The position numbers and the translations under genes were made by a program. From the NCBI RefSeq assembly GCF_000294775.2, contig NZ_CP015506.1, positions 1,649,501 through 1,713,500 on the forward strand: DNA of 64,000 bases, in the 5' to 3' direction. This DNA is from Cytobacillus oceanisediminis 2691 (lineage in GTDB: Bacteria; Bacillota; Bacilli; Bacillales; Cytobacillaceae). Position 1 is the first letter of the stretch. Every line of letters starts with the position of its first letter. Under the pieces are notes generated by a model that was not told the DNA's origin, made no database searches, and saw nothing but the letters and a program-made list of their open reading frames with translations. This document shows positions 9,614-17,730 of the stretch, in pieces.

Positions 9614-10147
9614 TTGGCATATATCGTACTGAAAAATTCAAAAAAAGAAATTAGGAATCAGGAAGAGGTTGCTGCTTTTCTGGAAAAGCAGGAGGTTATC
9701 TATGAGCAATGGGCAATAGATAAATTGCCTGAAAATCTGCAGGAAAAATATTTACTTTCCGATGATGAGAAACAAGAAATTCTGGCTGCATTTGCTGAAG
9801 AAATTAAGGATATTTCTGATCGAAGAGGATATAAGGCACAGGATGTAATTTCCCTTTCAGAGAATACGCCGAATTTAGAACAGCTTCTTCAGAATTTCCA
9901 GCAGGAGCATCATCATACAGATGATGAGGTGAGATTTATTGTCAGCGGTCATGGAGTCTTTATTATACAAGGAAAAGATGGAGAGTTCTTTGAAGTATTC
10001 CTGAATCCTGGCGATTTAATATCCGTACCCGAAAACATCCGTCATTATTTTACTCTTCAGGAGGATCGAAAAGTAGTAGCCATCCGGATTTTTGTTACCG
10101 CAGAAGGATGGGTGCCAATTTATGAAAAAAAGGAAGTTCATCAATAA
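9614..10147 (+). CDS. mtnD: Acireductone dioxygenase
   Basis: This cupin enzyme cleaves acireductone with O2, giving 4-methylthio-2-oxobutyrate and formate with iron, or an off-pathway product with nickel. The metal ligands are in EHHHTDDEVRF and the later His in PENIRHYF; both cupin motifs are intact. I start at the TTG at 9614 because AGAGAGG lies 10 bases upstream; the ATG at 9605 abuts that site. It closes the S-box operon after a 62-base gap from mtnB and is followed by a hairpin. Confidence 0.92.
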   Translation: MAYIVLKNSKKEIRNQEEVAAFLEKQEVIYEQWAIDKLPENLQEKYLLSDDEKQEILAAFAEEIKDISDRRGYKAQDVISLSENTPNLEQLLQNFQQEHHHTDDEVRFIVSGHGVFIIQGKDGEFFEVFLNPGDLISVPENIRHYFTLQEDRKVVAIRIFVTAEGWVPIYEKKEVHQ

Positions 10148-10155
10148 TTTAATGA

Positions 10156-10190
10156 CCCACCCATTGCCCCCGGCATTGGGTTTTTATTTT
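10156..10190 (+). terminator. Probable terminator of the mtn operon
   Basis: An imperfect hairpin of CCCATTGCC and GGCATTGGG is followed by TTTTTATTTT. Confidence 0.6.
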
Positions 10191-10285
10191 CCTGCTATAA
10201 CAATTGGATATTTTTTTAACATATTATGGTCTTGCGATTTTTTTATCAAATCCCGTTGATGCCACATAATAAATTTAGCAGAATG

Positions 10286-10292
10286 TGTCGAA
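10286..10292 (+). promoter_or_regulatory. Spo0A box-like heptamer upstream of the spo0E-like gene
   Basis: TGTCGAA matches the 0A-box consensus TGNCGAA and lies about 160 bases before the Spo0E-like gene. A second weaker match (TGTCGAT) occurs near 10319. The rest of 10191-10451 shows no gene. Confidence 0.4.
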
Positions 10293-10451
10293 ACCCCATG
10301 AGGGCGAATTGAAATTGATGTCGATAAAAATAAATTCGGAAAAAGATTGTCTAATATTGCGAATCTATTTACATTTATAGAAATTCTTGTAATAATGCTT
10401 CAAGTAGACACATTTATATCGGATAAAGGGATAGGAGTAGGAGGAAGAAAG

Positions 10452-10685
10452 TTGCGCTATAAAAGAATACAGCTGCTGACTGAAATTCAGCAAAAAAGGG
10501 AAACAATGATAGAAACGGCCAAGAAAAATGGAATGGCGAGCCAGGAAACGGTTCGCTGCAGCCAGGAACTTGATCAATTAATTTTTGAATATCAATGCGT
10601 CGTTAAAAGAGAGAAGGAACAAAAGAAAAGAATGAGGATTTCCTTCCGGGAAATGATTCTCTTATGGAAGAAAGCTGTTGTATAA
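10452..10685 (+). CDS. Spo0E-like aspartyl-phosphate phosphatase
   Basis: This is a 77-residue two-helix hairpin protein with the family signature SQELD (in VRCSQELDQLIFEYQ). Spo0E-like proteins dephosphorylate Spo0A~P and delay sporulation. The TTG start at 10452 is preceded by AGGAGGA with 6-base spacing; a longer open frame from 10347 has no ribosome site. The C-terminal basic tail is longer than the minimal family members. Position matches B. subtilis spo0E, downstream of the mtn genes, but the family has several paralogues, so I leave the symbol blank. Confidence 0.88.
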   Translation: MRYKRIQLLTEIQQKRETMIETAKKNGMASQETVRCSQELDQLIFEYQCVVKREKEQKKRMRISFREMILLWKKAVV

Positions 10686-10728
10686 TTTTAAAATTCCAAG
10701 CACATAGATTGAACATATAATAGGGAAG

Positions 10729-10760
10729 AAAAAAAAGGATCCGTTGAGGATTCTTTTTTT
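10729..10760 (+). terminator. Terminator after the Spo0E-like gene
   Basis: AAAAAAGGATCC and GGATTCTTTTTT pair with one G-U and end in a T run. Confidence 0.8.
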
Positions 10761-10935
10761 TAGTTGGCGCCAGTTCTCGCTTTTCTTAGTAATGAACTGC
10801 ACAATTCTTATTAATTCTTCATAGCAGTACTATGCATGTATCGAGAATCATATCGTAATACAAAGCTTTTTTATCTATCTCTTAAAGCGAACTATACTTA
10901 TAGAAGCTTTAAGTTTAGAGGGGGGAAAGTAAAAA

Positions 10936-11754
10936 ATGCACATAGTAGTGTGTGTCAAGCAAGTGCCTGATACAAAAATTATTAAAATCAATCCCAAAAC
11001 CAACACTCTTGACCGGCGCAGTGCACCTGCCATTTTAAATCCTTATGATGCCCATGCAGTACAGGAAGCAGTGAAAATAACAAAGACCATAGGAAAAGGC
11101 ACCATTTCGGTTTTATCCATGGGACCTCCACAGGCTGTTGCTGTTATTAAGAAAAGCATCGAAATAGGAGCAGACCGCGGCTTTTTAATCTCAGACCGTG
11201 CATTTGCCGGCGCAGATACACTGGCAACAAGCTATGCTCTGTCTAAAGCATTGGAGCGTATTTCAAAAGATATGCCTGTGGATTTAATCATATGCGGAAA
11301 ACATGCCATTGATGGAGATACCGGCCAGGTGGGACCAGGAATAGCAAGAAGGCTGGATATTCCGCCTGTTACAAATGTTATAGAGGTATCTGAACTTAAT
11401 GAAGGTGAAAAAACGATACTGATCAAAAGGAAAATTACGAACGGATATGAATTAATACAAGCTCAAGTCCCTTGCCTGCTGACCGTTGAAAAAGAGATTA
11501 ATAGCATAGAATACTCCCCTATGCCAAACATGATAAAAGCTGCCAGGTATGAGCCGGTTATCTGGTCTGTAAATGATCTTGAGGAAGTAGATCGTACACA
11601 GCTCGGGTTGAAAGGGTCTCCTACGATAGTGGGAAAAATGTTTACCCCTCCCAAGCCGGAAGGCGGAAAGAGGCTTGAAGGGAATGCGGAAGAACAGGTT
11701 AAGCAGCTGATGGAGCTGCTTAATGATAAGAAAGAGCTGTTTGTAAGCCGATAA
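10936..11754 (+). CDS. fixA: Electron transfer flavoprotein beta subunit, FixA/bifurcating type
   Basis: This 272-residue subunit forms the FixAB heterodimer. The N-terminal MHIVVCVKQVPDTK is the ETF-beta hallmark. Residues 86-99, SDRAFAGADTLATS, match the loop characteristic of bifurcating ETFs, where FAD replaces the AMP of ordinary ETFs and NADH is oxidised. AGAGGGGGG precedes the ATG. It is the first gene of a four-gene operon (A-B-C-X) with no nif gene nearby, so it presumably serves redox balance and not nitrogen fixation (inference). Confidence 0.92.
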   Translation: MHIVVCVKQVPDTKIIKINPKTNTLDRRSAPAILNPYDAHAVQEAVKITKTIGKGTISVLSMGPPQAVAVIKKSIEIGADRGFLISDRAFAGADTLATSYALSKALERISKDMPVDLIICGKHAIDGDTGQVGPGIARRLDIPPVTNVIEVSELNEGEKTILIKRKITNGYELIQAQVPCLLTVEKEINSIEYSPMPNMIKAARYEPVIWSVNDLEEVDRTQLGLKGSPTIVGKMFTPPKPEGGKRLEGNAEEQVKQLMELLNDKKELFVSR

Positions 11755-11778
11755 CGGGAATAATTAGGGGGGATTTAC

Positions 11779-12804
11779 ATGATGGATGAGTACCGGGGAG
11801 TGTGGGTATTCATAGAACAAAATGATGGGAAAATCGAAGGGGTTTCCCTTGAATTGCTCGGTGCAGGCAGAAAGCTGGCAGATAAGCTGGATGTGCCTCT
11901 TTCCGGTGTTCTGCTTGGATATGAAATAAAGTCTTTATGCCAGGAAGTGATCGCTTATGGAGCTGATCAGGTATATGTCATTGACCATGAAGTGATGAAA
12001 GATTACCGGACGGAGTCTTATATGAAGGCAGTAATCAATCTTGCAGAAAAATATAAACCTGAGATATTTCTCTATGGGGCCACTTCCAATGGTAAAGATT
12101 TGGCCAGTGCTGTTGCTACAGATCTTAGCACTGGATTGACTGCTGATACAACCATGCTGGATGTCGAAGTGGATAAAAGGCTGCTTGAAGCTAGCCGCCC
12201 GGCGTTTGGGGGAAATATAATGGCAACCATCCTTTGTAAAAAGCACCGGCCACAAATGGCTACTGTCCGTCCGAAGGTTATGAAAGCCCTGGAGCCAGAT
12301 CCAGATAGACAGGGCCAGGTTATAGAAGAAGCGATTACCCTAAGTGAAGATGATATGCGCACAAAGGTAATTAAAATTGTGAAAGATGTCACAAAAAAAG
12401 TGAATTTAGCAGATGCGCATGTTGTTGTTGCGGGCGGAAAAGGAATGGGGGATCTTCAGAATTTCCAGCTGATCCATGACCTGGCTGATGCAATTGGAGC
12501 AACTGTAGGGGGCACAAGGGATGTAGTGGAGGCAGGATGGCTGCCGCATGAACAGCAGGTAGGGCAGACCGGAGAAACCATTACCCCAAAGGTCTATTTT
12601 GCTATTGGGATTTCAGGGGCAATCCAGCATGTCGTAGGCATGAAGAATTCAGAGTTCATTATTGCGATTAACAAGGATCCAGACGCACCTATATTTGATG
12701 TAGCAACCTACGGAATCGTGGGTGATGCACTTGAAATTGTGCCGAAGCTGATTAAAGAGTTAAAGGAAGCAAGGGAAAAAGGGGGTGAAATGAGTTATGT
12801 CTGA
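11779..12804 (+). CDS. fixB: Electron transfer flavoprotein alpha subunit, FixB
   Basis: This 341-residue partner of FixA carries the C-terminal FAD domain. The signature is [11 protein letters not shown], then [30 protein letters not shown] and [19 protein letters not shown]. It transfers electrons from the bifurcating site toward FixCX. The ATG pair at 11779/11782 follows AGGGGGG with 6-9 bases. It overlaps fixC by 8 bases. Confidence 0.93.
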   Translation: MMDEYRGVWVFIEQNDGKIEGVSLELLGAGRKLADKLDVPLSGVLLGYEIKSLCQEVIAYGADQVYVIDHEVMKDYRTESYMKAVINLAEKYKPEIFLYGATSNGKDLASAVATDLSTGLTADTTMLDVEVDKRLLEASRPAFGGNIMATILCKKHRPQMATVRPKVMKALEPDPDRQGQVIEEAITLSEDDMRTKVIKIVKDVTKKVNLADAHVVVAGGKGMGDLQNFQLIHDLADAIGATVGGTRDVVEAGWLPHEQQVGQTGETITPKVYFAIGISGAIQHVVGMKNSEFIIAINKDPDAPIFDVATYGIVGDALEIVPKLIKELKEAREKGGEMSYV

Positions 12805-14092
12805 AAAGTTTGATGTCATCGTGGTGGGGGCAGGGCCTGCAGGAACTTCCTGTGCTTACACATGCGCCAAAAACGGTCTAAAAGTCCTTCAAATTGAAAG
12901 AGGAGAATATCCCGGCAGCAAAAATGTAATGGGTGGAGTTTTATACCGTAAGCAAATGGAGGAAATCATTCCAGAGTTTTGGAAAGAAGCACCGCTGGAG
13001 CGGCCTGTCGTAGAGCAGCGGTTTTGGATGATGGATAAAGAATCGACAGTGAGTTTTGGCTATAAAGGTCTTGAGTGGGGGAAGGAACCATATAATAATT
13101 TTACAGTACTCCGGGCGCCATTTGACCAATGGTTTGCAAAAAAAGGGGTTGAACAGGGCGTTCTATTAATAAATGAAACAGTCGTACTTGAGTGCCTGAC
13201 TGAAAATGGAAAAGTGGTTGGTGTAAGAACTGACCGGCCGGATGGGGAGGTATATGCAGATGTAGTGGTTTTGGCAGATGGTGTAAATTCACTGCTGGCA
13301 AAACAGCTGGGCTACCATAAAGAATTTCGCCCTGATGAAGTGGCACTGACGGTAATGGAAGTCATTAATCTTTCTAAAGACAAAATTAATGACCGCTTTA
13401 ACCTGGAAGACAACCAGGGCTGTACGATTGAAATATTCGGGGACTCCACGAAAGGCAATCTGGGAACTGCCTTTATTTACACCAATAAAGATAGTATTAA
13501 TATTGGTGTGGGAACCACGCTGTCAAGTATGATTAAGGCGAAGCTTAAGCCTTATGACCTGCTGGATTATTTAAAAACACACCCTATGGTAAGACCCTTA
13601 ATAGAAGGAGGAGAATCTGCCGAGTATCTGGCTCACTTGATTCCTGAAGGGGGCTACCATTCAGTGCCTAAAGTGGCCGGGGATGGTGTCCTTCTTGCAG
13701 GTGATGCTGCACAGCTGGTTAATGCCATACACCGCGAAGGCTCCAATATGGCAATGGCTTCCGGAACAATGGCTGCAGAAACCATCATTGATGCCAAAAA
13801 ACGGGGTGACTTTAGCGAAACAAGCTTGAATCAGTACAGGGAAACACTTTACCAAAGCTTTATTATTAAAGACCTGGAAAAATATAAAGATGCAACTCAC
13901 ACGTTTGAACACTACCCTCAGTATTTTAAAGAATATGTTCCGATGCTTAACAGGGCAGCGAGCAAATTTTTTACAGTTGATGGAACTCCTAAGAAAGAAA
14001 AGCAAAAAGAAATTATGAAGAGCTTTACCAGTGAACGCGGGACCATTCGTGTGCTTCAAGACATGTACAGGGCATGGAAGGCGGTGAAATAA
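12797..14092 (+). CDS. fixC: FixC flavoprotein (ETF-quinone oxidoreductase family)
   Basis: This 431-residue FAD protein has a Rossmann dinucleotide motif at the N terminus (VVGAGPAGTSCAYTCAKNG) and a second FAD contact (VLLAGDAAQLVNAIHREGSNMAMASG). It belongs to the ETF-QO/FixC family that passes electrons to quinone. Unlike eukaryotic ETF-QO, the Fe-S domain is a separate protein (FixX), as expected for fix operons. It overlaps fixB and fixX. Confidence 0.92.
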   Translation: MSEKFDVIVVGAGPAGTSCAYTCAKNGLKVLQIERGEYPGSKNVMGGVLYRKQMEEIIPEFWKEAPLERPVVEQRFWMMDKESTVSFGYKGLEWGKEPYNNFTVLRAPFDQWFAKKGVEQGVLLINETVVLECLTENGKVVGVRTDRPDGEVYADVVVLADGVNSLLAKQLGYHKEFRPDEVALTVMEVINLSKDKINDRFNLEDNQGCTIEIFGDSTKGNLGTAFIYTNKDSINIGVGTTLSSMIKAKLKPYDLLDYLKTHPMVRPLIEGGESAEYLAHLIPEGGYHSVPKVAGDGVLLAGDAAQLVNAIHREGSNMAMASGTMAAETIIDAKKRGDFSETSLNQYRETLYQSFIIKDLEKYKDATHTFEHYPQYFKEYVPMLNRAASKFFTVDGTPKKEKQKEIMKSFTSERGTIRVLQDMYRAWKAVK

Positions 14093-14376
14093 TGTCAACG
14101 AAAACGATCGAAGAAAAGCAATATTTAGTTCGTTTTAAGGCAGACACCAAATCACATCTTACCGTATTGGATCATGATATCTGTATGACAAAATGCCCCG
14201 ATAAAATATGCACTATTTTCTGCCCGGCTGAGGTGTATAAGTGGGAAGGATTGAGAATGCAGGTGGGTTATGAAGGATGCCATGAGTGCGGCAGCTGCAG
14301 GATTGGATGCCCATATCAGAATATTAAATGGGAATACCCAAAAGGCGGCCATGGTATAGTATTTAGGCTTGCATAA
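14092..14376 (+). CDS. fixX: FixX ferredoxin-like protein
   Basis: This 94-residue protein has eight cysteines: C31, C35, C40, C44 and the classical C63-x2-C66-x2-C69-x3-C73-P. It resembles the Fe-S domain of ETF-quinone oxidoreductase. It would carry electrons within the FixABCX complex. I chose ATG 14092 (GGCGGTGA upstream), which overlaps the fixC stop by one base; an upstream start at 14074 lacks a site. A GC-rich hairpin follows, ending the operon. Confidence 0.92.
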   Translation: MSTKTIEEKQYLVRFKADTKSHLTVLDHDICMTKCPDKICTIFCPAEVYKWEGLRMQVGYEGCHECGSCRIGCPYQNIKWEYPKGGHGIVFRLA

Positions 14377-14396
14377 AGTTAACCCCTATTTCATAC

Positions 14397-14424
14397 AAAA
14401 ACCGGCCGCATTTGGCCGGTTTGA
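14397..14424 (+). terminator. Terminator of fixABCX
   Basis: ACCGGCC and GGCCGGT pair around GCATTT, preceded by an A run and followed by a short T run. Confidence 0.7.
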
Positions 14425-14819
14425 AAAGGGGGGTAATGAAAAAGGTTTTATCTTTCGGTACATTTATATTATAGATAAGAAATATTAACAAACTGTTAAC
14501 AACATATATCAAAACTATTAATCCTGCAGCATACATATCATTCTGTTTTTTTATTATAAATTACCGCGTTAAAGCTTTTAAGTAATAGTACTTTAGTATC
14601 TTAATTTTTTAGGCAGGATTTGTTAAACTAAATGTGGTCGGACTATTATAGTTGACCCCCTATAATCTGGAGAGCTTAGAGAAGTCTAGGCTCTTTTTTT
14701 GATCTGAATTAAGAATTCACTTTTTGGGATTTTGATTAAAAGTAGAAATTACCTATATGTATGTTATTTCACATTCGAGGGTAAAAAAAGAGTAACGCAT
14801 AGGGGAATGGATTTTGAGG
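14425..14819. other. Intergenic region with an isolated promoter-like site and a strong terminator
   Basis: No convincing gene lies here. A promoter-like pair TTGTTA (14620-14625) and TATTAT (14644-14649, spacer 18) precedes a strong intrinsic terminator at 14671-14700. A 12-codon frame with a GGGGGG site starts at 14437, too short to call. Confidence 0.4.
14671..14700 (+). terminator. Strong orphan intrinsic terminator
   Basis: AGAGCTTAGA and TCTAGGCTCT pair over 10 bp (one G-U) around GAAG and are followed by seven T. No gene ends just upstream on the plus strand. Confidence 0.85.
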
Positions 14820-15140
14820 TTAGCTGATTTTCTCTTGTCTCTTTAAAAAATTGAACTGGGAGTCCTTTACATTGGCTTCAAGTTCTTTAGCATGTTCAAA
14901 AGCTTTATGGATGCATTCGTACAGAGATGAAGAATAAAGCGCCTTATTCCATATAAAACTTCCTTCTGAATTGGATGGATATAAGGTTACTTTCCAGAGG
15001 TAATATTCTTTTTCCTGTTCCTTAAGCTGTCCTTCCAGAGCAATTAGCCAATGGGTTTGCCCGGCCGGAAGGAATGTATCAGCTCCATTTGCAGGAATAA
15101 GGCATTTTTGATAAAAATCAAAGTAGTTTGGCAGATGCAT
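14820..15140 (-). CDS. Small hypothetical protein
   Basis: This 106-residue soluble protein of no family I recognise is rich in aromatic residues (LPNYFDFYQKCLIPANGADT, then YYLWKVTLYPS). It has a single cysteine near the start and another in the helix YECIHKAFEHAKELEANV. The ATG at 15140 follows AGGAGGG by about 7 bases, which supports a real gene. It is transcribed divergently from nothing obvious and separated from the MFS gene by 177 bases. Confidence 0.65.
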   Translation of the reverse strand: MHLPNYFDFYQKCLIPANGADTFLPAGQTHWLIALEGQLKEQEKEYYLWKVTLYPSNSEGSFIWNKALYSSSLYECIHKAFEHAKELEANVKDSQFNFLKRQEKIS

Positions 15141-15284
15141 AGTTATCCCTCCTAACATTTTACAGGGTATTTAGCTGCGCCAAAGAGAGCTAATATCTTA
15201 CCTTTATTATATGGCAAAAAAGAAGAAGATTGCACACAATTATTAAAATTTTTAGAAAATTTTAATAAAAATAATCTATATCCT

Positions 15285-15314
15285 TTATAAAAAGGAGGGA
15301 CGCCCCCTCCTCCT
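15285..15314 (-). terminator. Terminator of the Fsr-like transporter gene
   Basis: On the minus strand AAGGAGG and CCTCCTT pair around a GC-rich loop, followed by TTTTT. Confidence 0.65.
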
Positions 15315-15317
15315 TAC

Positions 15318-16553
15318 CTATTTATTCCATTCTGAAACAGTTTCATCCGGTGGGAGTAATAATGTCAGCAACCCCAGTACGGGAAGAAAACCGGTAATAA
15401 TAATCATATTTACCAGACCAACAGTGTCCGCTATATAGCCCAGAGCGATTGAGCCTATTGCCCCCATACCAAAAGCCAGACCCACTGTAAGTCCCGCCAT
15501 AGTGCCGATTTTGCCGGGAACTAATTCCTGAGCGTATACTACCGTCACCGAAAAGCTTGACATCAATATGAATCCGCTTGCCACCAGCATTATAAATGCA
15601 ATAGGAGATGGAACGAAAGGGATCATGGCGGATAGCGGAACAGTCAGGATCATGGACAGAAAAATAATTCTTTTCTTTCCAAACCGATCTGCGAGCGGCC
15701 CGCCAAAAAATGTGCCCAATGCACCTGATACTAAAAATGCAAATAAGAAGAGCTGCGCCTGACTAATGGAGAAAGAGTATTTTTCTATCGCATAAAAGGC
15801 ATAGAAATTTGTCATACCCGAAATATACCATGAACGGGCAAATATCAAAAAGAGAACCAGGATCAGTGCACTCCATATTTTTTTTGATATCCTTTTATTA
15901 TTATGGCCACCAGCTTGTTTTTTTGCTCTGCCGGCAATCAATTCCTCCTGAAGGCGTCCAGTATACCAAAACGCTATATAAATCAGCAGCCCGACTGCAA
16001 TAGCAGCAACTGCAGTAAACCAGGCAGCACCCATTTGACCTAGCGGAACAAGAATAAGGGCCGTAATGATAGGAGCAAGTGCCTGTCCAGTGTTTCCCCC
16101 TACCTGATAGATTGATTGGGCCAGACCTCTGCGCTGGCCAGCTGCCATATAAGCAACCCTAGATCCTTCCGGGTGGAATACAGCTGAACCGAGACCAATG
16201 AACAATACTGATATAATAATCCATTTATAATCCGGGGCAAAAGCCAATCCTAATATGCCAAATAAAGTTGAAGTCAGACCGATTGGCAAGGCGAAAGGGA
16301 ACGGCTTTTTATCAGTGGCCATTCCAACAACCGGCTGCATGATTGAAGACACGATATTAAGTGAAAAGGCAATCATACCCAGCTGTGAGTATGAAAGCCC
16401 CATAGATTTTTCTAAAATGGGAAACATGGCTGGAATGACAGATTGAATAGAGTCATTTAATAGGTGGCAAAGGCCAATAATGAATAAGATCCGATAGGCC
16501 GTTTTTTGATGTGGCTCATATCTTGGACTGACTGAAGCAGCGGTAGTACTCAT
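15318..16553 (-). CDS. MFS exporter of the fosmidomycin-resistance (Fsr/YfnC) family
   Basis: This protein of about 411 residues has 12 predicted membrane helices. The N-terminal HLLNDSIQSVIPAMFPIL closely resembles the Fsr signature, followed by GMATDKKPFP and LADRFGKKR in the loops after helices 2 and 8. Family members export fosmidomycin and other small molecules; the natural substrate here is unknown. ATG 16553 follows AAGGAG by 8 bases. It is monocistronic with its own terminator. Confidence 0.82.
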   Translation of the reverse strand: MSTTAASVSPRYEPHQKTAYRILFIIGLCHLLNDSIQSVIPAMFPILEKSMGLSYSQLGMIAFSLNIVSSIMQPVVGMATDKKPFPFALPIGLTSTLFGILGLAFAPDYKWIIISVLFIGLGSAVFHPEGSRVAYMAAGQRRGLAQSIYQVGGNTGQALAPIITALILVPLGQMGAAWFTAVAAIAVGLLIYIAFWYTGRLQEELIAGRAKKQAGGHNNKRISKKIWSALILVLFLIFARSWYISGMTNFYAFYAIEKYSFSISQAQLFLFAFLVSGALGTFFGGPLADRFGKKRIIFLSMILTVPLSAMIPFVPSPIAFIMLVASGFILMSSFSVTVVYAQELVPGKIGTMAGLTVGLAFGMGAIGSIALGYIADTVGLVNMIIITGFLPVLGLLTLLLPPDETVSEWNK

Positions 16554-16699
16554 AGTATAGTCTCCTTTTTCACTGAACATTTCGTAAAACTAAATATAGT
16601 TTACCTTATTCATTAGCCTTTCAAAATAGTTATTTTGGAAATCTATTAAATATTATATAATTTACATTATTCAGATTAAATAAGAGGGCAGGGAAGCCA

Positions 16700-17692
16700 A
16701 TGGAAAAAGCAGTTGATGCTTTAATGACGGACGATATTCTCACTAATTTCCTTAGAATCTATTCTTTAAATATAGGAAATTATAAAAAGCTGGGTGACTT
16801 TGAAAACTATGTTTATGAGGTTTATAAAGATGAAAAAGCATATATTTTGAGGATTACCCACTCATCTCACCGCATGCTTGAGGAGCTTTTATCAGAAGCA
16901 GACTGGATGAGTTATCTGATATCGAAGAGTTTAAAGGTTCCAGAAGTTTTTCCATCACAGAATGGGAATTTGGTTGAGCGGTTAACAGCTGGGGACGATT
17001 CTGCCTTTTACGCCTGCCTGTTTTCAAAAGCAGAGGGAAAACCAATAAGTGTTCGGGCACCGGAATTCAATAAGGAGTTATTTCATGCGTGGGGAAGTGC
17101 GGTAGGGAAAATGCATGCAGCCACTAAATCATATATGCCATCAGCTGGAATTGTACCGCGGATGCAATGGGATGACGAAGAATTGCTTAAAGTTGAGAAA
17201 TATATACCTGAAGAGGATCAATTGGTCATTAAGCATACAGAAGATTTGTTGAATCTGCTTCAAAATTTGCCAAAACATATAAACAATTATGGCCTTATTC
17301 ATACTGATCTCCATTCCGGAAACTTCTTTTATGATGGGAAAGATATACAAGTATTTGATTTCGATGACTGCTGCTATCATTGGTTTGCATCAGATATAGC
17401 CATACCGCTGTATTACTCACTTTTATATAAGTTTAAAGAGGCGGATCAAGCGGAAATGGAAATATTCGGCAAGCAATTCCTTGACTCCTTTTTGGATGGC
17501 TATCGGCTGGAAAATGAAATTCCCGAAGATTTGGGAAGGCAGCTGCCCTTATTTCTGAGACTGAGAGATATCACACTTTATTCTGTCCTGCATAAAAAAA
17601 TCGCACCTGAGGAAAGGAATTCGCAGCTATTATTTATGATGGAGACGATCAAGAAAAGAATTGAAAGAAATGCTCCAATCTATGTGAGTTAA
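16700..17692 (+). CDS. APH-fold phosphotransferase
   Basis: This 330-residue aminoglycoside-phosphotransferase/choline-kinase fold protein has the catalytic loop GLIHTDLHSGNFF (Asp acting as base) and the metal motif VFDFDDCCYHW. An ATP-binding Lys-like region lies near ENYVYEVYKDEKAYILRIT. Such chromosomal enzymes of Bacillus phosphorylate varied small metabolites. Resistance to an aminoglycoside cannot be inferred. AGGGCAGGGAAG precedes the ATG. Confidence 0.82.
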   Translation: MEKAVDALMTDDILTNFLRIYSLNIGNYKKLGDFENYVYEVYKDEKAYILRITHSSHRMLEELLSEADWMSYLISKSLKVPEVFPSQNGNLVERLTAGDDSAFYACLFSKAEGKPISVRAPEFNKELFHAWGSAVGKMHAATKSYMPSAGIVPRMQWDDEELLKVEKYIPEEDQLVIKHTEDLLNLLQNLPKHINNYGLIHTDLHSGNFFYDGKDIQVFDFDDCCYHWFASDIAIPLYYSLLYKFKEADQAEMEIFGKQFLDSFLDGYRLENEIPEDLGRQLPLFLRLRDITLYSVLHKKIAPEERNSQLLFMMETIKKRIERNAPIYVS

Positions 17693-17695
17693 AAA

Positions 17696-17730
17696 AAGAA
17701 GGTGCCTCCGAGCGAGCACCTTCCTTCTTA
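17696..17730. terminator. Bidirectional terminator between APH-like and kinase genes
   Basis: GAAGGTGC and GCACCTTC pair, flanked by A-rich and T-rich sides, between convergent genes. Confidence 0.85.

Noticed and set aside
14437..14475. 12-codon ORF with a strong GGGGGG site after fixX
   Set aside because: Too short to distinguish from chance and no other support, though the site is good.
16700..17692. Antibiotic resistance gene interpretation of the APH-fold protein
   Set aside because: The fold is shared by many metabolite kinases, and nothing in the sequence or context shows aminoglycoside use.
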